DNA from: Phycisphaerales bacterium
GTDB taxonomy: Bacteria; Planctomycetota; Phycisphaerae; UBA1845; UTPLA1
Length of the DNA: 64,000 nucleotides
Direction: 5' to 3'
Assembly: GCA_020639075.1 (NCBI GenBank)
Contig: JACKHI010000001.1
Span: forward strand, 186,001-250,000
Part shown: positions 47,501 through 56,232 of the stretch, in pieces
How the letters are laid out: each line of letters opens with the position of its first letter
How positions within the stretch are numbered: position 1 is the first letter of the stretch
Program-made: the position numbers and the translations under genes
The notes under the pieces: model-generated
Database searches by the model: none
What the model was told of the DNA's origin: nothing
What the model saw: only the letters and a program-made list of their open reading frames with translations

Positions 47501-47967
47501 TAAACACCTTCCGTGCTCAGGATGCCGCGTGATTCCCGGAAGCCGCGGGTGTATTGCTCCTTCTCGTCGGAAAGGCCGTGATCGATCGTGCCGGAATACG
47601 AGATCTTCAGGAGGCCGTCACTTGGGGCCGCGTCGAGTGTGTAACGCGCTTCCGACTCGTTATCTGACGCAACTTTCGTCACCGAGGGAGTACTGCTCCC
47701 GACTGTCAGTGCGGAATTGAGCGTGAATACTGCGCCGGCGTGGCAAAGATCCGGCGGAAGGGCGATGCTGTCGTCAACGGTCACGACATGCCGGGTCGGC
47801 TCAAGAACGACCGACAGCGCATGATGCACCATTGGCTGTGCCGTATCGATATGGGATTTCCGAGTCGTGGGCCCATCCTGCGGCGCAGCTCCGGCAGCGA
47901 CTATCGTCAACATCAGGCAGGCCAGAGGCTGGGACAACATACGCGGCGAGGCGAAATGGCAGTTCAT
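44587..47967 (-). CDS. Exported M1-type / M28-type metallopeptidase fusion with PDZ domain
   Basis: A 1126-residue protein with a signal peptide ('LACLMLTIVAAGAA'). The N-terminal half is an M1-like aminopeptidase: 'YPHEILHNWWGN' gives the zinc site HEXXH near residue 305, and the third ligand Glu lies in 'NWCEGLTAY' near 327. The second half (~750-1000) is an M28 peptidase with the di-zinc ligands visible in 'GAHYDHLGRG', 'CGADDNASG', 'FSAEECGRLG', 'NLDTVGRL' and 'DYHRPGDTVD'. The last ~90 residues are a PDZ domain ('SPAARAGVLPGDVLIRLDG'). Both catalytic sites look intact, so two exopeptidase activities may be joined for peptide scavenging. The ATG at 47967 has GGAG nine bases upstream. Confidence 0.9.
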   Translation of the reverse strand: MNCHFASPRMLSQPLACLMLTIVAAGAAPQDGPTTRKSHIDTAQPMVHHALSVVLEPTRHVVTVDDSIALPPDLCHAGAVFTLNSALTVGSSTPSVTKVASDNESEARYTLDAAPSDGLLKISYSGTIDHGLSDEKEQYTRGFRESRGILSTEGVYLHGGSAWVPSFDDRLIQFELQVKAPNEWHVISQGSGASLDEGGHAHWKTDLPVEQVYLVGGPLHVRRDMAGTVEVLVYLHEPDEALSGKYLETTAQYLEMYRDLIGPYPYGKFALVENFWETGYGMPSFTLLGPQVIRFPFILHSSYPHEILHNWWGNSVFVDFDSGNWCEGLTAYMADHLIQEQRGKGDEYRRNTLQKYRNYVRAEQDFPLSEFRGRHSAATEAVGYGKALMFFHMLRRHVGDEHFRAALADFYRQQRGRRASYADLRAAFEAVTHEDLSPFFRQWVERTGAPFLALRKVEAKATGDRYTLTGVIEQTQDNGAFELEVPLRVQTTEGTVTRLIKTSAKSLEFSVELGARPLSVAADPMFDLFRVLDPHETPPSIGQLFGEQQILAILPEASATEKNVAAYRALLEGWQSDEHKIAIVSEGDVKSLPNDRAVWVLGRRNRFRSDVLDNATGASLNDSAGTLTLAGENVSLAAHSEIIVGRHPGNPEKAIGWLVVDPAAAFPGMGRKLPHYGKYSYLAFEGDEPTNVVKGQWDAAGSPLVVVLDRQALVQAPPSPTESRPALAELPPVFSQKRLMEHVSWLASPERAGRGLGSAELRDSADYIAKQMASAGLKPAGDDGTWFQNFTVPAGPDGKPVEATNVVGLLPGTRDDWSDQSVILGAHYDHLGRGWPDVHAGDEGKIHCGADDNASGVAIMLELARNLAAERGGLRNLVVVAFSAEECGRLGSQHYVKHAALPASGIQAVINLDTVGRLFDGKIAIHGTATADEWPHIFRGCGFVTGIPNTFIPSATEGSDQESFIAAGIPAVQIFTGAHADYHRPGDTVDKIDGPGLVKVATFVKEAVTYLLAREAPMTNRIESAQKQSAPTAHPNASPRRVSFGTVPDFAFQGTGVRVESTVPDSPAARAGVLPGDVLIRLDGRDIANLRAFSDFLKTLAPDQAVDATLLRDGVEVKIRVVVKER

Positions 47968-48297
47968 CTCAGATGACTCCAGAAGCAGGTGGTTTGCTGA
48001 TGCGCGGTATGTTAGGCGATGCTGCGCGCGATGGCCACGACTTGCCAGGTACAATCAACACTCTCAGGTCCTTCGCCCTACAGTGCGCAGACTTCGTGAA
48101 AGATCCCCATCTGGGGGTGATATCGCACGGGAGCGTGAGAGGTCGGCAATTCCCTTCAGATGACGCGCGGGACCCGAGGATAGACGTCCCGACTTCTAGG
48201 GGCCAACAGCGTAGAGACACTCAACGTCTTGCGAAGGGGCGTTGAGAGATCACATATCGGCATCGATGTGTCGATTGGCGTCGCGATCGCAGGGGTC
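47968..48297 (-). other. Intergenic region between kinase and M1/M28 peptidase genes
   Basis: No gene is seen in 330 bases. A weak hairpin, CTCAACG (48220-48226) with CGTTGAG (48240-48246) and a 13-base loop, lies about 50 bases past the stop of the minus-strand kinase gene. The peptidase promoter should lie below it; nothing near consensus was identified. Confidence 0.4.
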
Positions 48298-51200
48298 CTA
48301 TGTCGGATTCGCAACAGGTCTCGAGATTTCGTCAGTCGCCGAATGCGTAGGAGCATCTGTTCTTGACGGGGCTTTCCATTGCAGAAGTTGCTTTTCAAAC
48401 TCGCGTCGAATCGCATTTGATGCGTCCGCCGGAAGCGCACGTATCGCTCGCTCCTGTGTTTCAATCGCCGCCTGCACGTCATTGCTGCGATATTGTGCCA
48501 GGGCAAGTACCGCCAGGGATTCGGCGTCGGGATTGTCCGCAATCTCGCAGGCGCGATTCGCCAGGTCCAATGCCGCCGACGGATCGCGCAGATCCTCCGG
48601 TTCCGCATTCAGGAGCAGCCTTGCGCAGGCGATCATCTGACTGCCCGTTGCATCGTCGGCGGTCGCAATGTCCTTTTCGATCTCCAGGTTACGCGCGACG
48701 ATCGAGCGAGCTTCGTCGGTCTCTTTTTTTGCCAGAAGGACGGCTGCAAGATTGAACGCGATTCGGCGTGTCGCCGGATTCGCCGGCCCGGTCGTTCGTT
48801 CGAGAATGCTCAACAACTCGCGGTGATTGTCTTCGGATTCTCCGTACTTTTGCTGTTGAAACTGCGTCCACGCGACACTCTCGAGTGTCGCCAACGTCTG
48901 GGGATGTTCGAGGCCAAGGACTCGTCGTTGCGCCTCCAGGAGCCGGGTGTTGGTCGCGTCCGCGTCCGCGAGCCGACCTTGTTGAAGGTATAACCAGCCC
49001 AACAGGTACGTAACGCGCATCGTTATTCCGTGATCTGGGCCATATTGGCGTTCGGCAACGGTTGCGCATTCTTTCAGCAGACGTTCCGCTTCGTCTGCCC
49101 GCCCTAAGGCGATGTAGGAATTCGCTAAATTGGACTTCGCGCTGAGCGTTTCGGCGTGGGCTTCTCCCAGGACACGGACTCGCGCTTCGGTCACTTGCTT
49201 GAACAGGTCAGCCGCTTCCGCGTTCCTTCCTTCCATCGAAAGGAGAATCGCGAGATCATGCCTTGATGTCAGCGTGGATGGATGTTCATCCCCAAAAACT
49301 CTGCGTCGGATTTCGAGCGCCTGAGTCATATAGTTTCGAGCCTCGGAGATCGAGCCCTTCTGGGCGAGCGTTTCTCCGAGGTTCTTCATGATGAAACTGA
49401 TATTCGGATCGCCTTCCGGCAACGATCGCTGCGCAATCGGGAGCCACTCCCGCAGCAGCGCTTCGGCCTCGTCGAGCTTGTTGCTTCTCGCGAGTGAAAT
49501 CGCCAGATTGCTGACTGTTGCGATCGTGTCGCTATTTCCGTCGCCTAGTACACGACGACGGGACGTCACAAGCTCTCTGAACAACTTTGACGACTCCTCG
49601 TAACGTCCCTGAAGGTGGAACAGTGTCGCGAGGTTGTTCATTGCGACCATGGTCATGGCGTGGTCGGGTCCCAGTTCCGTCATCGCCGTATCGACCGCCT
49701 GACGATAAAGCTCCTGCGCCTGGCTGTGGCGACCTGCCGCCTGATTAATCTGGCCGAGCGCGTTGATCGAACGGATCGTGTCGATCGCTCTTGGCCCGAG
49801 GTATTTCGAGTTCAGGTCGTATGCGCGCTGCAAATGCGGCTCGGCCGATTTCAACTCACCGAGATTCATGTACGTGACACCGAGCATTTGCCGGATACTC
49901 GCTTCGACCGCCGGCATGGCGGCGAATCGTCCACCCGGAGCGCTTCCCGCATCGATCCTCTCCGCCGCCGCGTCAAGCACGTCGCGCATCAGAACATTTC
50001 GACCCTTGCCGCGTTCGGCCGAGGGCGAAACCGCGGAGAGCAGATCCACAACGAGAAAATCGTTGACCGCCGTCGCGATCTCAGCCTGTCGTTTCGCCTC
50101 GTCGGCCTTTGCCGCCGCATTCGCCTCGGCTCTCGATGCGCGTCTCCAGCCGATCGAGGTGCCGATGATGCCCAGGATCAACGTCAGCAGCACGATGACG
50201 CTTGCGGCGACACCGCCTCGATGCCGCCGTACGAACTTCCGCATTCTGTAGGTCGTGCTCGGCGGTGACGCGATAACCGGCTCGTCGCGGACATGTCGCA
50301 GGATGTCGGCCGCCAATTCCGACGCCGACGCGTATCGTCGTGCGGGGTCCTTATCGATTGCTTTCAACGCAATCCAATCGAGATCGCCCGACAACTGCCG
50401 ATGCATGGTCTTCCGGTCGCATCGCCGCGTCTCACAGATTCCGCGTGTAACGTCGCCGAGCGACCAGAACCGCGTGCTTGGTTTCGTCGGTTCGACTTCG
50501 CGAATAATGCGCTGGATTTCCGCATAGCCCGCACGACCCAGGTCCGCCGTTTCGAACGGCAGTACGCCGACGATCATCTCGTAGAGAAGCACGCCGAGAG
50601 AATAGACGTCCGTCCTCGCGTCGACGCCGATCGCCGACAATTCCGCCTGCTCGGGACTCATGTAGGACGGTGTGCCGATCAAAACGCCGTGCTCGGTGAA
50701 CAGCGTCTGCTCCGTCAACCGATGATCGGTTGCCTTGGCGACGCCGAAGTCGATGACCTTCGGAACGGCATCTCCGTCTTTGCGCATCACGAGTACGTTT
50801 GACGGCTTGATATCGCGGTGAATGATGCCCTTTTGGTGGGCATGCTGGATCGCGTGGCAGACTTGCACAAAGAGATCGAGGCGTTCCCTCAACGTCAAAT
50901 TGTGCGCGTCGCAGAACTTTGTGATCGGCTCGCCGGGGACATACTCCATGACGAAATACGGTCGACCGGTTTCCGTCGCGCCCGCCTCGAACACGCGGGC
51001 CACGCTGGGATGCTCGAGCAACGCCAATGCCTGGCGCTCCGCTTCGAAGCGTGCGACAACGGCCTTTGTGTCCATGCCCAGCTTGATCAGCTTGAGGGCG
51101 ACGCGGCGCCGGATTGGCTGAGTCTGCTCGGCCAGATACACGACGCCCATGCCGCCTTCGCCGATCTGCTGGATGATCTGGTAATTTCCGATCGTCCGAG

Positions 51201-51414
51201 GCATGTCCTCAATGCCGCGAGCGTCGAGGGATATGGGCCCGTTTTCGAGGAATCTGTGATCTTCATCGTGCGCCTTGATCATCCGGACGAGCTTCTTCAA
51301 CAGCCGCGCGTCATCTCCGCATTCGGACTGCAGCCAGGCTTCTCGCTCTGCGGAGGGCAGTTCGAGCGCACTTGTAAACAAGTTCCTGATGCGATGGAGA
51401 TCTTGTTCGCCCAT
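48298..51414 (-). CDS. Transmembrane Ser/Thr protein kinase with tandem TPR repeats
   Basis: A 1038-residue kinase. The N-terminal helical segment ('RNLFTSALELPSAEREAWL') is followed by the kinase domain at ~75-350: 'IGEGGMGVVY', Lys108, 'HRDIKPSN' (~199), DFG (~222) and 'GTPSYMSPEQA'. A basic patch and one membrane helix ('ASVIVLLTLILGIIGTSIG') follow near 415. The rest (~480-1000) consists of kinesin-light-chain-like TPRs such as 'VLGEAHAETLSAKSNLANSY' and 'VLGLEHPQTLATLESVAWT'. The 42-residue spacing of these repeats suggests a long solenoid outside the membrane. The gene starts 37 bases after the ECF sigma gene stop, so sigma and kinase are made from one transcript. Confidence 0.93.
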   Translation of the reverse strand: MGEQDLHRIRNLFTSALELPSAEREAWLQSECGDDARLLKKLVRMIKAHDEDHRFLENGPISLDARGIEDMPRTIGNYQIIQQIGEGGMGVVYLAEQTQPIRRRVALKLIKLGMDTKAVVARFEAERQALALLEHPSVARVFEAGATETGRPYFVMEYVPGEPITKFCDAHNLTLRERLDLFVQVCHAIQHAHQKGIIHRDIKPSNVLVMRKDGDAVPKVIDFGVAKATDHRLTEQTLFTEHGVLIGTPSYMSPEQAELSAIGVDARTDVYSLGVLLYEMIVGVLPFETADLGRAGYAEIQRIIREVEPTKPSTRFWSLGDVTRGICETRRCDRKTMHRQLSGDLDWIALKAIDKDPARRYASASELAADILRHVRDEPVIASPPSTTYRMRKFVRRHRGGVAASVIVLLTLILGIIGTSIGWRRASRAEANAAAKADEAKRQAEIATAVNDFLVVDLLSAVSPSAERGKGRNVLMRDVLDAAAERIDAGSAPGGRFAAMPAVEASIRQMLGVTYMNLGELKSAEPHLQRAYDLNSKYLGPRAIDTIRSINALGQINQAAGRHSQAQELYRQAVDTAMTELGPDHAMTMVAMNNLATLFHLQGRYEESSKLFRELVTSRRRVLGDGNSDTIATVSNLAISLARSNKLDEAEALLREWLPIAQRSLPEGDPNISFIMKNLGETLAQKGSISEARNYMTQALEIRRRVFGDEHPSTLTSRHDLAILLSMEGRNAEAADLFKQVTEARVRVLGEAHAETLSAKSNLANSYIALGRADEAERLLKECATVAERQYGPDHGITMRVTYLLGWLYLQQGRLADADATNTRLLEAQRRVLGLEHPQTLATLESVAWTQFQQQKYGESEDNHRELLSILERTTGPANPATRRIAFNLAAVLLAKKETDEARSIVARNLEIEKDIATADDATGSQMIACARLLLNAEPEDLRDPSAALDLANRACEIADNPDAESLAVLALAQYRSNDVQAAIETQERAIRALPADASNAIRREFEKQLLQWKAPSRTDAPTHSATDEISRPVANPT

Positions 51415-51451
51415 GGAGTTTCACCGACAAAGGAGACGCCCAAGCAGAGCG

Positions 51452-52021
51452 CTACTCAGGATTCAACTCGTCGTAAAGCCACGCCTTGGCGCATGCCCAG
51501 TCACGCTTGACCGTCATTGGAGAAACGCCCATCACGTCGGCCGTGTCGCTCACGCTTAGACCCGCGAAGAAACGGAGCATCACAACACGCGCCATGCGCT
51601 CGTCTTCCTTCTCCATGCGCCGCAGGGCCTCGTCGAGGACCACGAAATCCACGTCATCCCTGGTATTCCCGTCCGCGACGTCGTCCAGCGAAACGCGCTG
51701 AAGTTCGCCCCCGTGCTTGATTCGGCCACGCTTGCGGGCCTGCTCGACCAGGATTCGGCGCATCGCCAGTGCCGCGGCCCCAAAGAAATGCCCCCGATCA
51801 TTCCAGGTCGTGCCTTGCCCGCCGAGAAGGCGAAGGTACGCCTCGTGGACCAGCGCGGTCGGTTGGAGCGTGTGCCCCTGTTTTTCCCGGACCATGTGCG
51901 ACGCAGCGAGCTTGCGAAGCTCTTCGTATACCAAAGGCAACAGCTCCTCGGACGATCCAGCGTCGCCCGCATTGATCGCCTTCAACAGCCTCGTCACTTC
52001 GTTTGCCGCTTTATCGCTCAT
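51452..52021 (-). CDS. ECF sigma factor (planctomycete type)
   Basis: A 189-residue sigma factor. Region 2 is 'ELLPLVYEELRKLAASHM' with 'HTLQPTALVHEAYLRLLGG' and 'FFGAAALAMRRILVEQARKR'. Region 4 is 'VVMLRFFAGLSVSDTADVMG' with the recognition helix segment 'VSPMTVKRDWACAKAWL'. The ATG at 52021 ('MSDKAANEVTRLLKAINAG') matches the N-terminus usual in this family. An ATG at 52135 would add 38 unusual residues; neither has a clear ribosome-binding site. The downstream kinase gene is 37 bases away on the same strand. Confidence 0.9.
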   Translation of the reverse strand: MSDKAANEVTRLLKAINAGDAGSSEELLPLVYEELRKLAASHMVREKQGHTLQPTALVHEAYLRLLGGQGTTWNDRGHFFGAAALAMRRILVEQARKRGRIKHGGELQRVSLDDVADGNTRDDVDFVVLDEALRRMEKEDERMARVVMLRFFAGLSVSDTADVMGVSPMTVKRDWACAKAWLYDELNPE

Positions 52022-52395
52022 CGTTCGCAAGAAAAAAGACAAACCGTGGTCCCGCGCCGGCGCTTCCGACGCACTGACCTGGTGAACGGGCGAGTCCGTC
52101 GAACGGAGTCGATCGCCCGGATATGCGGCGTCCATCTTAACTTGGACTCATGCTACATGAAACAGCGATGCGGTTGTCGGCCAGCATGGTATCTGAATTC
52201 GGTCCCATAGAACCGTCGTCATGAATGCCTTGGCCCACGCACGAAAGGGCATGACCTGAGAATGCCAGTGCGATACCGGCCACAGGCATTCGGCACCCGC
52301 AAGGGCTTGGCATCGGCGTGTCCTCTTGCTCATGGTAATCGCGGGCATCTTTCAGGCACCACGCTCAGATCCGGATTTTGAAGAGAGGAACAATC
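52022..52395. other. Divergent intergenic region, sigma factor / FG-GAP protein
   Basis: No gene is seen in 374 bases that must contain promoters for both flanking genes. A perfect 13-base palindrome, TCATG-CTA-CATGA, lies at 52148-52160. No consensus -35/-10 pair was found, which would fit ECF-type promoters. AGGA precedes the plus-strand ATG at 52396. Confidence 0.4.
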
Positions 52396-54771
52396 ATGAT
52401 CAAGTACTATGTCCTGAGCCTTGTGATCGCAGCACTCATCGTAAGCCATGTGAGTTCGAATCTTGTTGGCGACGAGGTCCTGAGCCTCAGCAGATCGTTC
52501 GATCTTCAGGGGAATTCCGGTTCCCTGACCGGCGCGGTTGAGGCCCCGAAGCAATCGAGATTCGCGAACATCATGAATCTCGGTGATTCGCAGGACGGTG
52601 AAGTGTTAGAGAGTTCGAAGCCGGCTCGGTCAATGCTGGAAGCGCTGTCTATCCCGGACTGGTCGAAAACCCGCGCGACGATCGAAACGCATCGCAACAC
52701 GGTTCATTCGTGTGACGGCGGATTCGTTGCGCACAATCTCAGGCAGGCGTGGACGACGACGTTCGACGGCCGTGGTTTCGAAACAACTCCAGACGACGGC
52801 GGTTGGGCATGGGGCATGGAACTCGTCAGTTATGGGTGCGGCGAAGCGCGGCAATTCGTATCTTCCCCGCGCTGCACGAATGCGCAGGGAAGTCGGGTCG
52901 AATACGAATGGGATGAGGTCGTGACGGAGTGGTATGTCAACGACGCCCGCGGTCTGGAGCACGGCTACACAATCCGGAATCGCCCGCACGCCGGCACGTC
53001 GGAGGCGTCAGTCGATCCGCTTCGAATCGAGCTGCTCGTCCGTGGCGATCTGCGACCTGAGATCAGTGTGAATGGCCGTGACATTGCGTTCGTGAGCGAC
53101 GACGGCGCATCGGTCGTCCACTACAACAACCTCGTCGTCTTCGACGCGACCGGCGCAACAATTCCGGCGCGGTTCATGGATTCTGTGTCTCAAGGCCCGA
53201 ATCAGAGTCTCCGCGCCTTTCACATCGTCATCGAAGATTCAAACGCCGTTTATCCGCTGACGGTCGACCCCATCGCGCAGGAGGCCTATCTCAAGGCCTC
53301 GAATGCCGCGATGAACAACGCTTTCGGCAGTTCGGTGGCCGTCTCGGGCGACACGGCCGTGATCGGGGCGCCATGGAAGGACGGCCAACGCGGAGCGGCG
53401 TACGTCTTCGAGCGCGACGGCATGAACAGTTGGCTCCAGCGGGGATATCTGACGGCCCCGAGCCCCGCGGCCTCCGACCAATTCGGCTTGTCGGTGGCCG
53501 TCTCGGGCGACACGGTCGTGGTCGGAGCGTACGGCGTCGACCCCACTACCACCGGCGCGGCATTCGTCTTCGTCCGCGACGGAATGGGCGTCTGGAACCA
53601 GCAGGCCGTTCTGACGGCCTCCAACCCCGGGGAATTCGATGAGTTCGGCAAATCGGTCAGCGTCTCGGGCGACACCGTGGTCGTCGGGGCGCCGATCGAG
53701 CAGAGCAACGCCACGGGCGTGGACGGCAACCAGGTCGACAACAGTTTCTTTCTTGGCGCCGGCGCGGCCTACGTCTTCGTCCGCGACGGCATGGGCAATT
53801 GGAGCCAGCAGGCCTACCTGAAAGCATCGAACACCAACGAACAAGACCAGTTCGGCCGCTCGGTCGCCATCTCGGGCGATACGGTCCTGGTCAGCGCGAT
53901 CGGCGAGGACAGCAACGCCACAGGCGTCAATGGCGATCAGGCCAACAACAGCGCCGGTTTTTCCGGCGCCGCCTACGTCTTCGTCCGCGACGGCATGGGC
54001 AACTGGAACCAACAGGCGTACCTGAAAGCGTCGAACACCGGAGCGGGCGACGTTTTCGGCGCTTCGGTCGCCATCTCGGGCGACTCGGTCGTGGTCGGGG
54101 CAAATGGCGAGGCCAGTAGCGCCACGGGCGTCAATGGTGATCAGACCAACAACAGCGCAATGCTCTCCGGCGCTGCGTACGTCTTTGTGCGCGACGGCAT
54201 GGGCGACTGGACCCAGCAGGCCTACCTTAAGGCCTCGAACACCGGAGCGGCCGACTCTTTCGGCACTTCGGTGGCGATCTCCGACAACATGGTGGTGGTC
54301 GGTGCGCAAGAAGAGGATAGCAGCGCCACAGGTGTGGATGGTGATCAGTCCGACGAGGCCGCTATCGCATCCGGCGCCGCCTACTCCTTCGCACGCGATG
54401 GCATGGGCAACTGGAGCCAGCAGTCCTACCTCAAGGCCTCGAACACGGACGTGGACGACCGATTCGGCATTTCGGTGGCCGTCTGGAACGGCACGGTCAT
54501 GGTTGGGGCGCGAAGTGAATCCAGCAGCGCCACGGGCGTGAACGGCGACCAGGCGAACAACGCGGCCATGAACGCCGGGGCGGTCTATTCCTTCATCATG
54601 TCAGAGGATTCCGACGGCGACGGCGTGCTGGACGCGTTCGACGTCTGCCCGAACAGCGCGGCGGGACTGCCGATCGCGCCGGACGGCCGGCCGCTGTTCG
54701 ACTGCAACGGCGACTGCCTGTACGACGCGACGGACATTCAGTGTCTCGTTGACGCGCTGCTGACACAGTAG
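52396..54771 (+). CDS. Secreted FG-GAP protein with seven near-identical repeats and calcium-loop tail
   Basis: A 791-residue protein with a signal peptide ('MIKYYVLSLVIAALIVSHV'). Residues ~50-290 form a unique N-terminal domain. From ~295 to ~740 there are seven repeats built on 'YLKASN....D.FG.SVA.SGDTVVVGA' with 'GAAYVFVRDGMGNW' closing each, the pattern of FG-GAP integrin-like blades. Seven units suggest a closed propeller. Repeats four to six are strikingly alike, with 'SNATGVNGDQANNSA' insertions, implying recent duplication or homogenisation. The end has a thrombospondin-type-3-like loop ('DSDGDGVLDAFDVCPNS') and a dockerin-like loop ('DCNGDCLYDATDIQCLV'). AGGA seven bases upstream supports the ATG at 52396. 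Confidence 0.88.
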   Translation: MIKYYVLSLVIAALIVSHVSSNLVGDEVLSLSRSFDLQGNSGSLTGAVEAPKQSRFANIMNLGDSQDGEVLESSKPARSMLEALSIPDWSKTRATIETHRNTVHSCDGGFVAHNLRQAWTTTFDGRGFETTPDDGGWAWGMELVSYGCGEARQFVSSPRCTNAQGSRVEYEWDEVVTEWYVNDARGLEHGYTIRNRPHAGTSEASVDPLRIELLVRGDLRPEISVNGRDIAFVSDDGASVVHYNNLVVFDATGATIPARFMDSVSQGPNQSLRAFHIVIEDSNAVYPLTVDPIAQEAYLKASNAAMNNAFGSSVAVSGDTAVIGAPWKDGQRGAAYVFERDGMNSWLQRGYLTAPSPAASDQFGLSVAVSGDTVVVGAYGVDPTTTGAAFVFVRDGMGVWNQQAVLTASNPGEFDEFGKSVSVSGDTVVVGAPIEQSNATGVDGNQVDNSFFLGAGAAYVFVRDGMGNWSQQAYLKASNTNEQDQFGRSVAISGDTVLVSAIGEDSNATGVNGDQANNSAGFSGAAYVFVRDGMGNWNQQAYLKASNTGAGDVFGASVAISGDSVVVGANGEASSATGVNGDQTNNSAMLSGAAYVFVRDGMGDWTQQAYLKASNTGAADSFGTSVAISDNMVVVGAQEEDSSATGVDGDQSDEAAIASGAAYSFARDGMGNWSQQSYLKASNTDVDDRFGISVAVWNGTVMVGARSESSSATGVNGDQANNAAMNAGAVYSFIMSEDSDGDGVLDAFDVCPNSAAGLPIAPDGRPLFDCNGDCLYDATDIQCLVDALLTQ

Positions 54772-54939
54772 GCGTATCTGTGCCAACGCCTCTTAACGGT
54801 GACATTCCGCCATCATTCGGGCCTGTCGTGAATTATTGACGGGCATCTTGAGAACGCTCTACTTGACTCGTGGTCCTGCCGGTCTCGCCAAATGACAGAG
54901 CAATTCGAATAAGGGTTCAACAGTAAAAGGAGATATGCA

Positions 54940-55713
54940 ATGAGGTTACTTAACAGACAAGTCGCGATCGTAGCGCTTCTGTTCCTGTCGGCCGGCGCCG
55001 CCCTAGCGACGGCGTCGCCGACGACTGGAATCTATGATGAAAACACGATTCAGGTGAACACGGTCGACTTCGACGCGATCGGTTCCGCGTTTACCGCCAG
55101 TCAGTTTGCCGTCGACATCGCCAGCGCGTTTGCAAACGACCGAGGAGGCGTGATTGACGGTACCGTCGCGATGACGCACGAATTCGGCGTCAATCAAACG
55201 AAGTCACTCGATTTGAACTTGATTGATGGCACGAACATTGGAACGGGCGTTCCTAATGGTTCCCCGACGGCCATATCCGGAACAGCCGCTTTCGCGTCCA
55301 CGCCCGACGGCGGATTCAACTACACGGCGTTCGGCTTCACGAACATTCTTAACGCCGATCCGGACGAACACGTCATCGCACTCGGCGTGACCACGCTGAG
55401 TCTCAACAACCGTGATTACGGCAACGTGACCGCGACGGGGTTGCTAGCCTCGGGCGGCAGCGTCTCCGCCGTGCGCCATATGTTTGAGCCTGCCGCACAA
55501 GGCGACACGTTCTTCGGTCTTCGCGCCCCAGCGAACGACTATTTCACGGGGTTTACGCTGCGTTACGACGGCGCCGTTGGAGGTGACAACCGACTGTGGT
55601 TCGATGACATTGGATTTATCACAGACATCGTCAGCGTTCCTGAGCCGGCGAGTGTTTTGTTTCTGAGCATCGGCGCGCTGCCAATGCTTGGGCGACGCCG
55701 AATCAGACATTGA
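54940..55713 (+). CDS. PEP-CTERM sorting-domain protein
   Basis: A 257-residue protein with a signal peptide ('VAIVALLFLSAGAALATA') and a typical sorting tail: 'SVPEPASVLFLSIGALPML' followed by 'GRRRIRH'. The middle is beta-rich ('YTAFGFTNILNADPDEHVIA', 'FTGFTLRYDGAVGGDN') without known catalytic motifs. It should be processed by an exosortase encoded elsewhere. AAGGAG six to seven bases before the ATG is a strong ribosome-binding site. It lies 168 bases after the FG-GAP protein gene on the same strand, and both encode cell-surface proteins. Confidence 0.88.
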   Translation: MRLLNRQVAIVALLFLSAGAALATASPTTGIYDENTIQVNTVDFDAIGSAFTASQFAVDIASAFANDRGGVIDGTVAMTHEFGVNQTKSLDLNLIDGTNIGTGVPNGSPTAISGTAAFASTPDGGFNYTAFGFTNILNADPDEHVIALGVTTLSLNNRDYGNVTATGLLASGGSVSAVRHMFEPAAQGDTFFGLRAPANDYFTGFTLRYDGAVGGDNRLWFDDIGFITDIVSVPEPASVLFLSIGALPMLGRRRIRH

Positions 55714-55747
55714 CGCCTCGCCGAACAACCGGACATCGAACGATTTG

Positions 55748-55785
55748 TCGGACGTGCGCGATCGTAATCACGATCGCACGTCCGA
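55748..55785. terminator. Strong hairpin after the PEP-CTERM gene
   Basis: TCGGACGTGCG (55748-55758) pairs with CGCACGTCCGA (55775-55785); after a two-base bulge, ATCGT pairs with ACGAT around AATC. It begins 35 bases past the stop codon and is followed by a moderately T-rich stretch, so it is probably the transcription terminator. Confidence 0.6.
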
Positions 55786-56043
55786 TTCGTATGTTGCTTC
55801 CGTTCTCGACAGGCGGGCTTGGCATCGCCCCTTTTTTCGCCAATCGTCGCCGAAACTGGAGTGTCGCCGGAACCGTGGTCAATGCCTTAGTGAACGACGG
55901 CAGTCAGCAGTTGAAGCGACACGAGTCGCGCCCTGTCCGATTGCATGGGGGCAAGTACCAAGGCCGTCATCTGACGGTCTCTTTTGATTGGTCCATCACG
56001 GAATATCGTGAAGCTCCATAGGCATCCGCCGTAGCGCAATTAC

Positions 56044-56176
56044 CGCGTCCCGATAGGGACGCGCTGAGAACAGCCCAGCCTTTCAAGGCTGGCATTGATA
56101 GTTGGTTACTACCATCGCCGTGCCGTAGGTACGGCGCGACTCCGCGCATCAGGCTCATCCCGTCCCGCTGGGACGG
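56044..56176. repeat. Cluster of four palindromes (REP-like)
   Basis: Within 133 bases there are four stems. CGCGTCCC/GGGACGCG lies at 56044-56063, CCAGCCTT/AAGGCTGG at 56075-56092, GCCGT/ACGGC at 56122-56135, and CCGTCCC/GGGACGG at 56160-56176. The first and fourth share a TCCCG...GGGA core and each is followed by TGAGAA (56065-56070 and 56181-56186). A third such unit, GATCCC/GGGATC, lies at 57754-57768 in inverted orientation beyond the insertion sequence, with TTCTCA at 57745-57750. No gene is seen from 55714 to 56320 apart from these repeats. Confidence 0.65.
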
Positions 56177-56197
56177 GGCCTGAGAAACGGCCGCCAA

Positions 56198-56232
56198 CCC
56201 CCCCGTTGGAAACTTGCTATTACCCACATCTT
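56198..56232 (+). repeat. Left terminal inverted repeat of the IS4 element
   Basis: Reads a C-run, GTTGGAAACTTGCTA, then TTACCCACATCTT. The reverse complement of 57707-57741 matches it apart from a few bases in the GTT..AAC part and one indel. Confidence 0.75.

Noticed and set aside
53239..54309. Long repetitive open frame opposite the FG-GAP gene
   Set aside because: Its repeats simply mirror the seven sense-strand repeats; it has no independent coding signal.
53280..54600. Regularly spaced DNA repeats that might suggest a CRISPR or minisatellite
   Set aside because: Period of about 200 bases in frame with the FG-GAP blades; no short unique spacers.
54836..54870. Possible promoter (TTGACG with CTACTT) before the second PEP-CTERM gene
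   Set aside because: The -10 matches the consensus at only three positions; too weak to list as a feature.
55710..56021. Open frame after the second PEP-CTERM gene
   Set aside because: It overlaps the end of that gene and the strong terminator hairpin and has no recognisable features.
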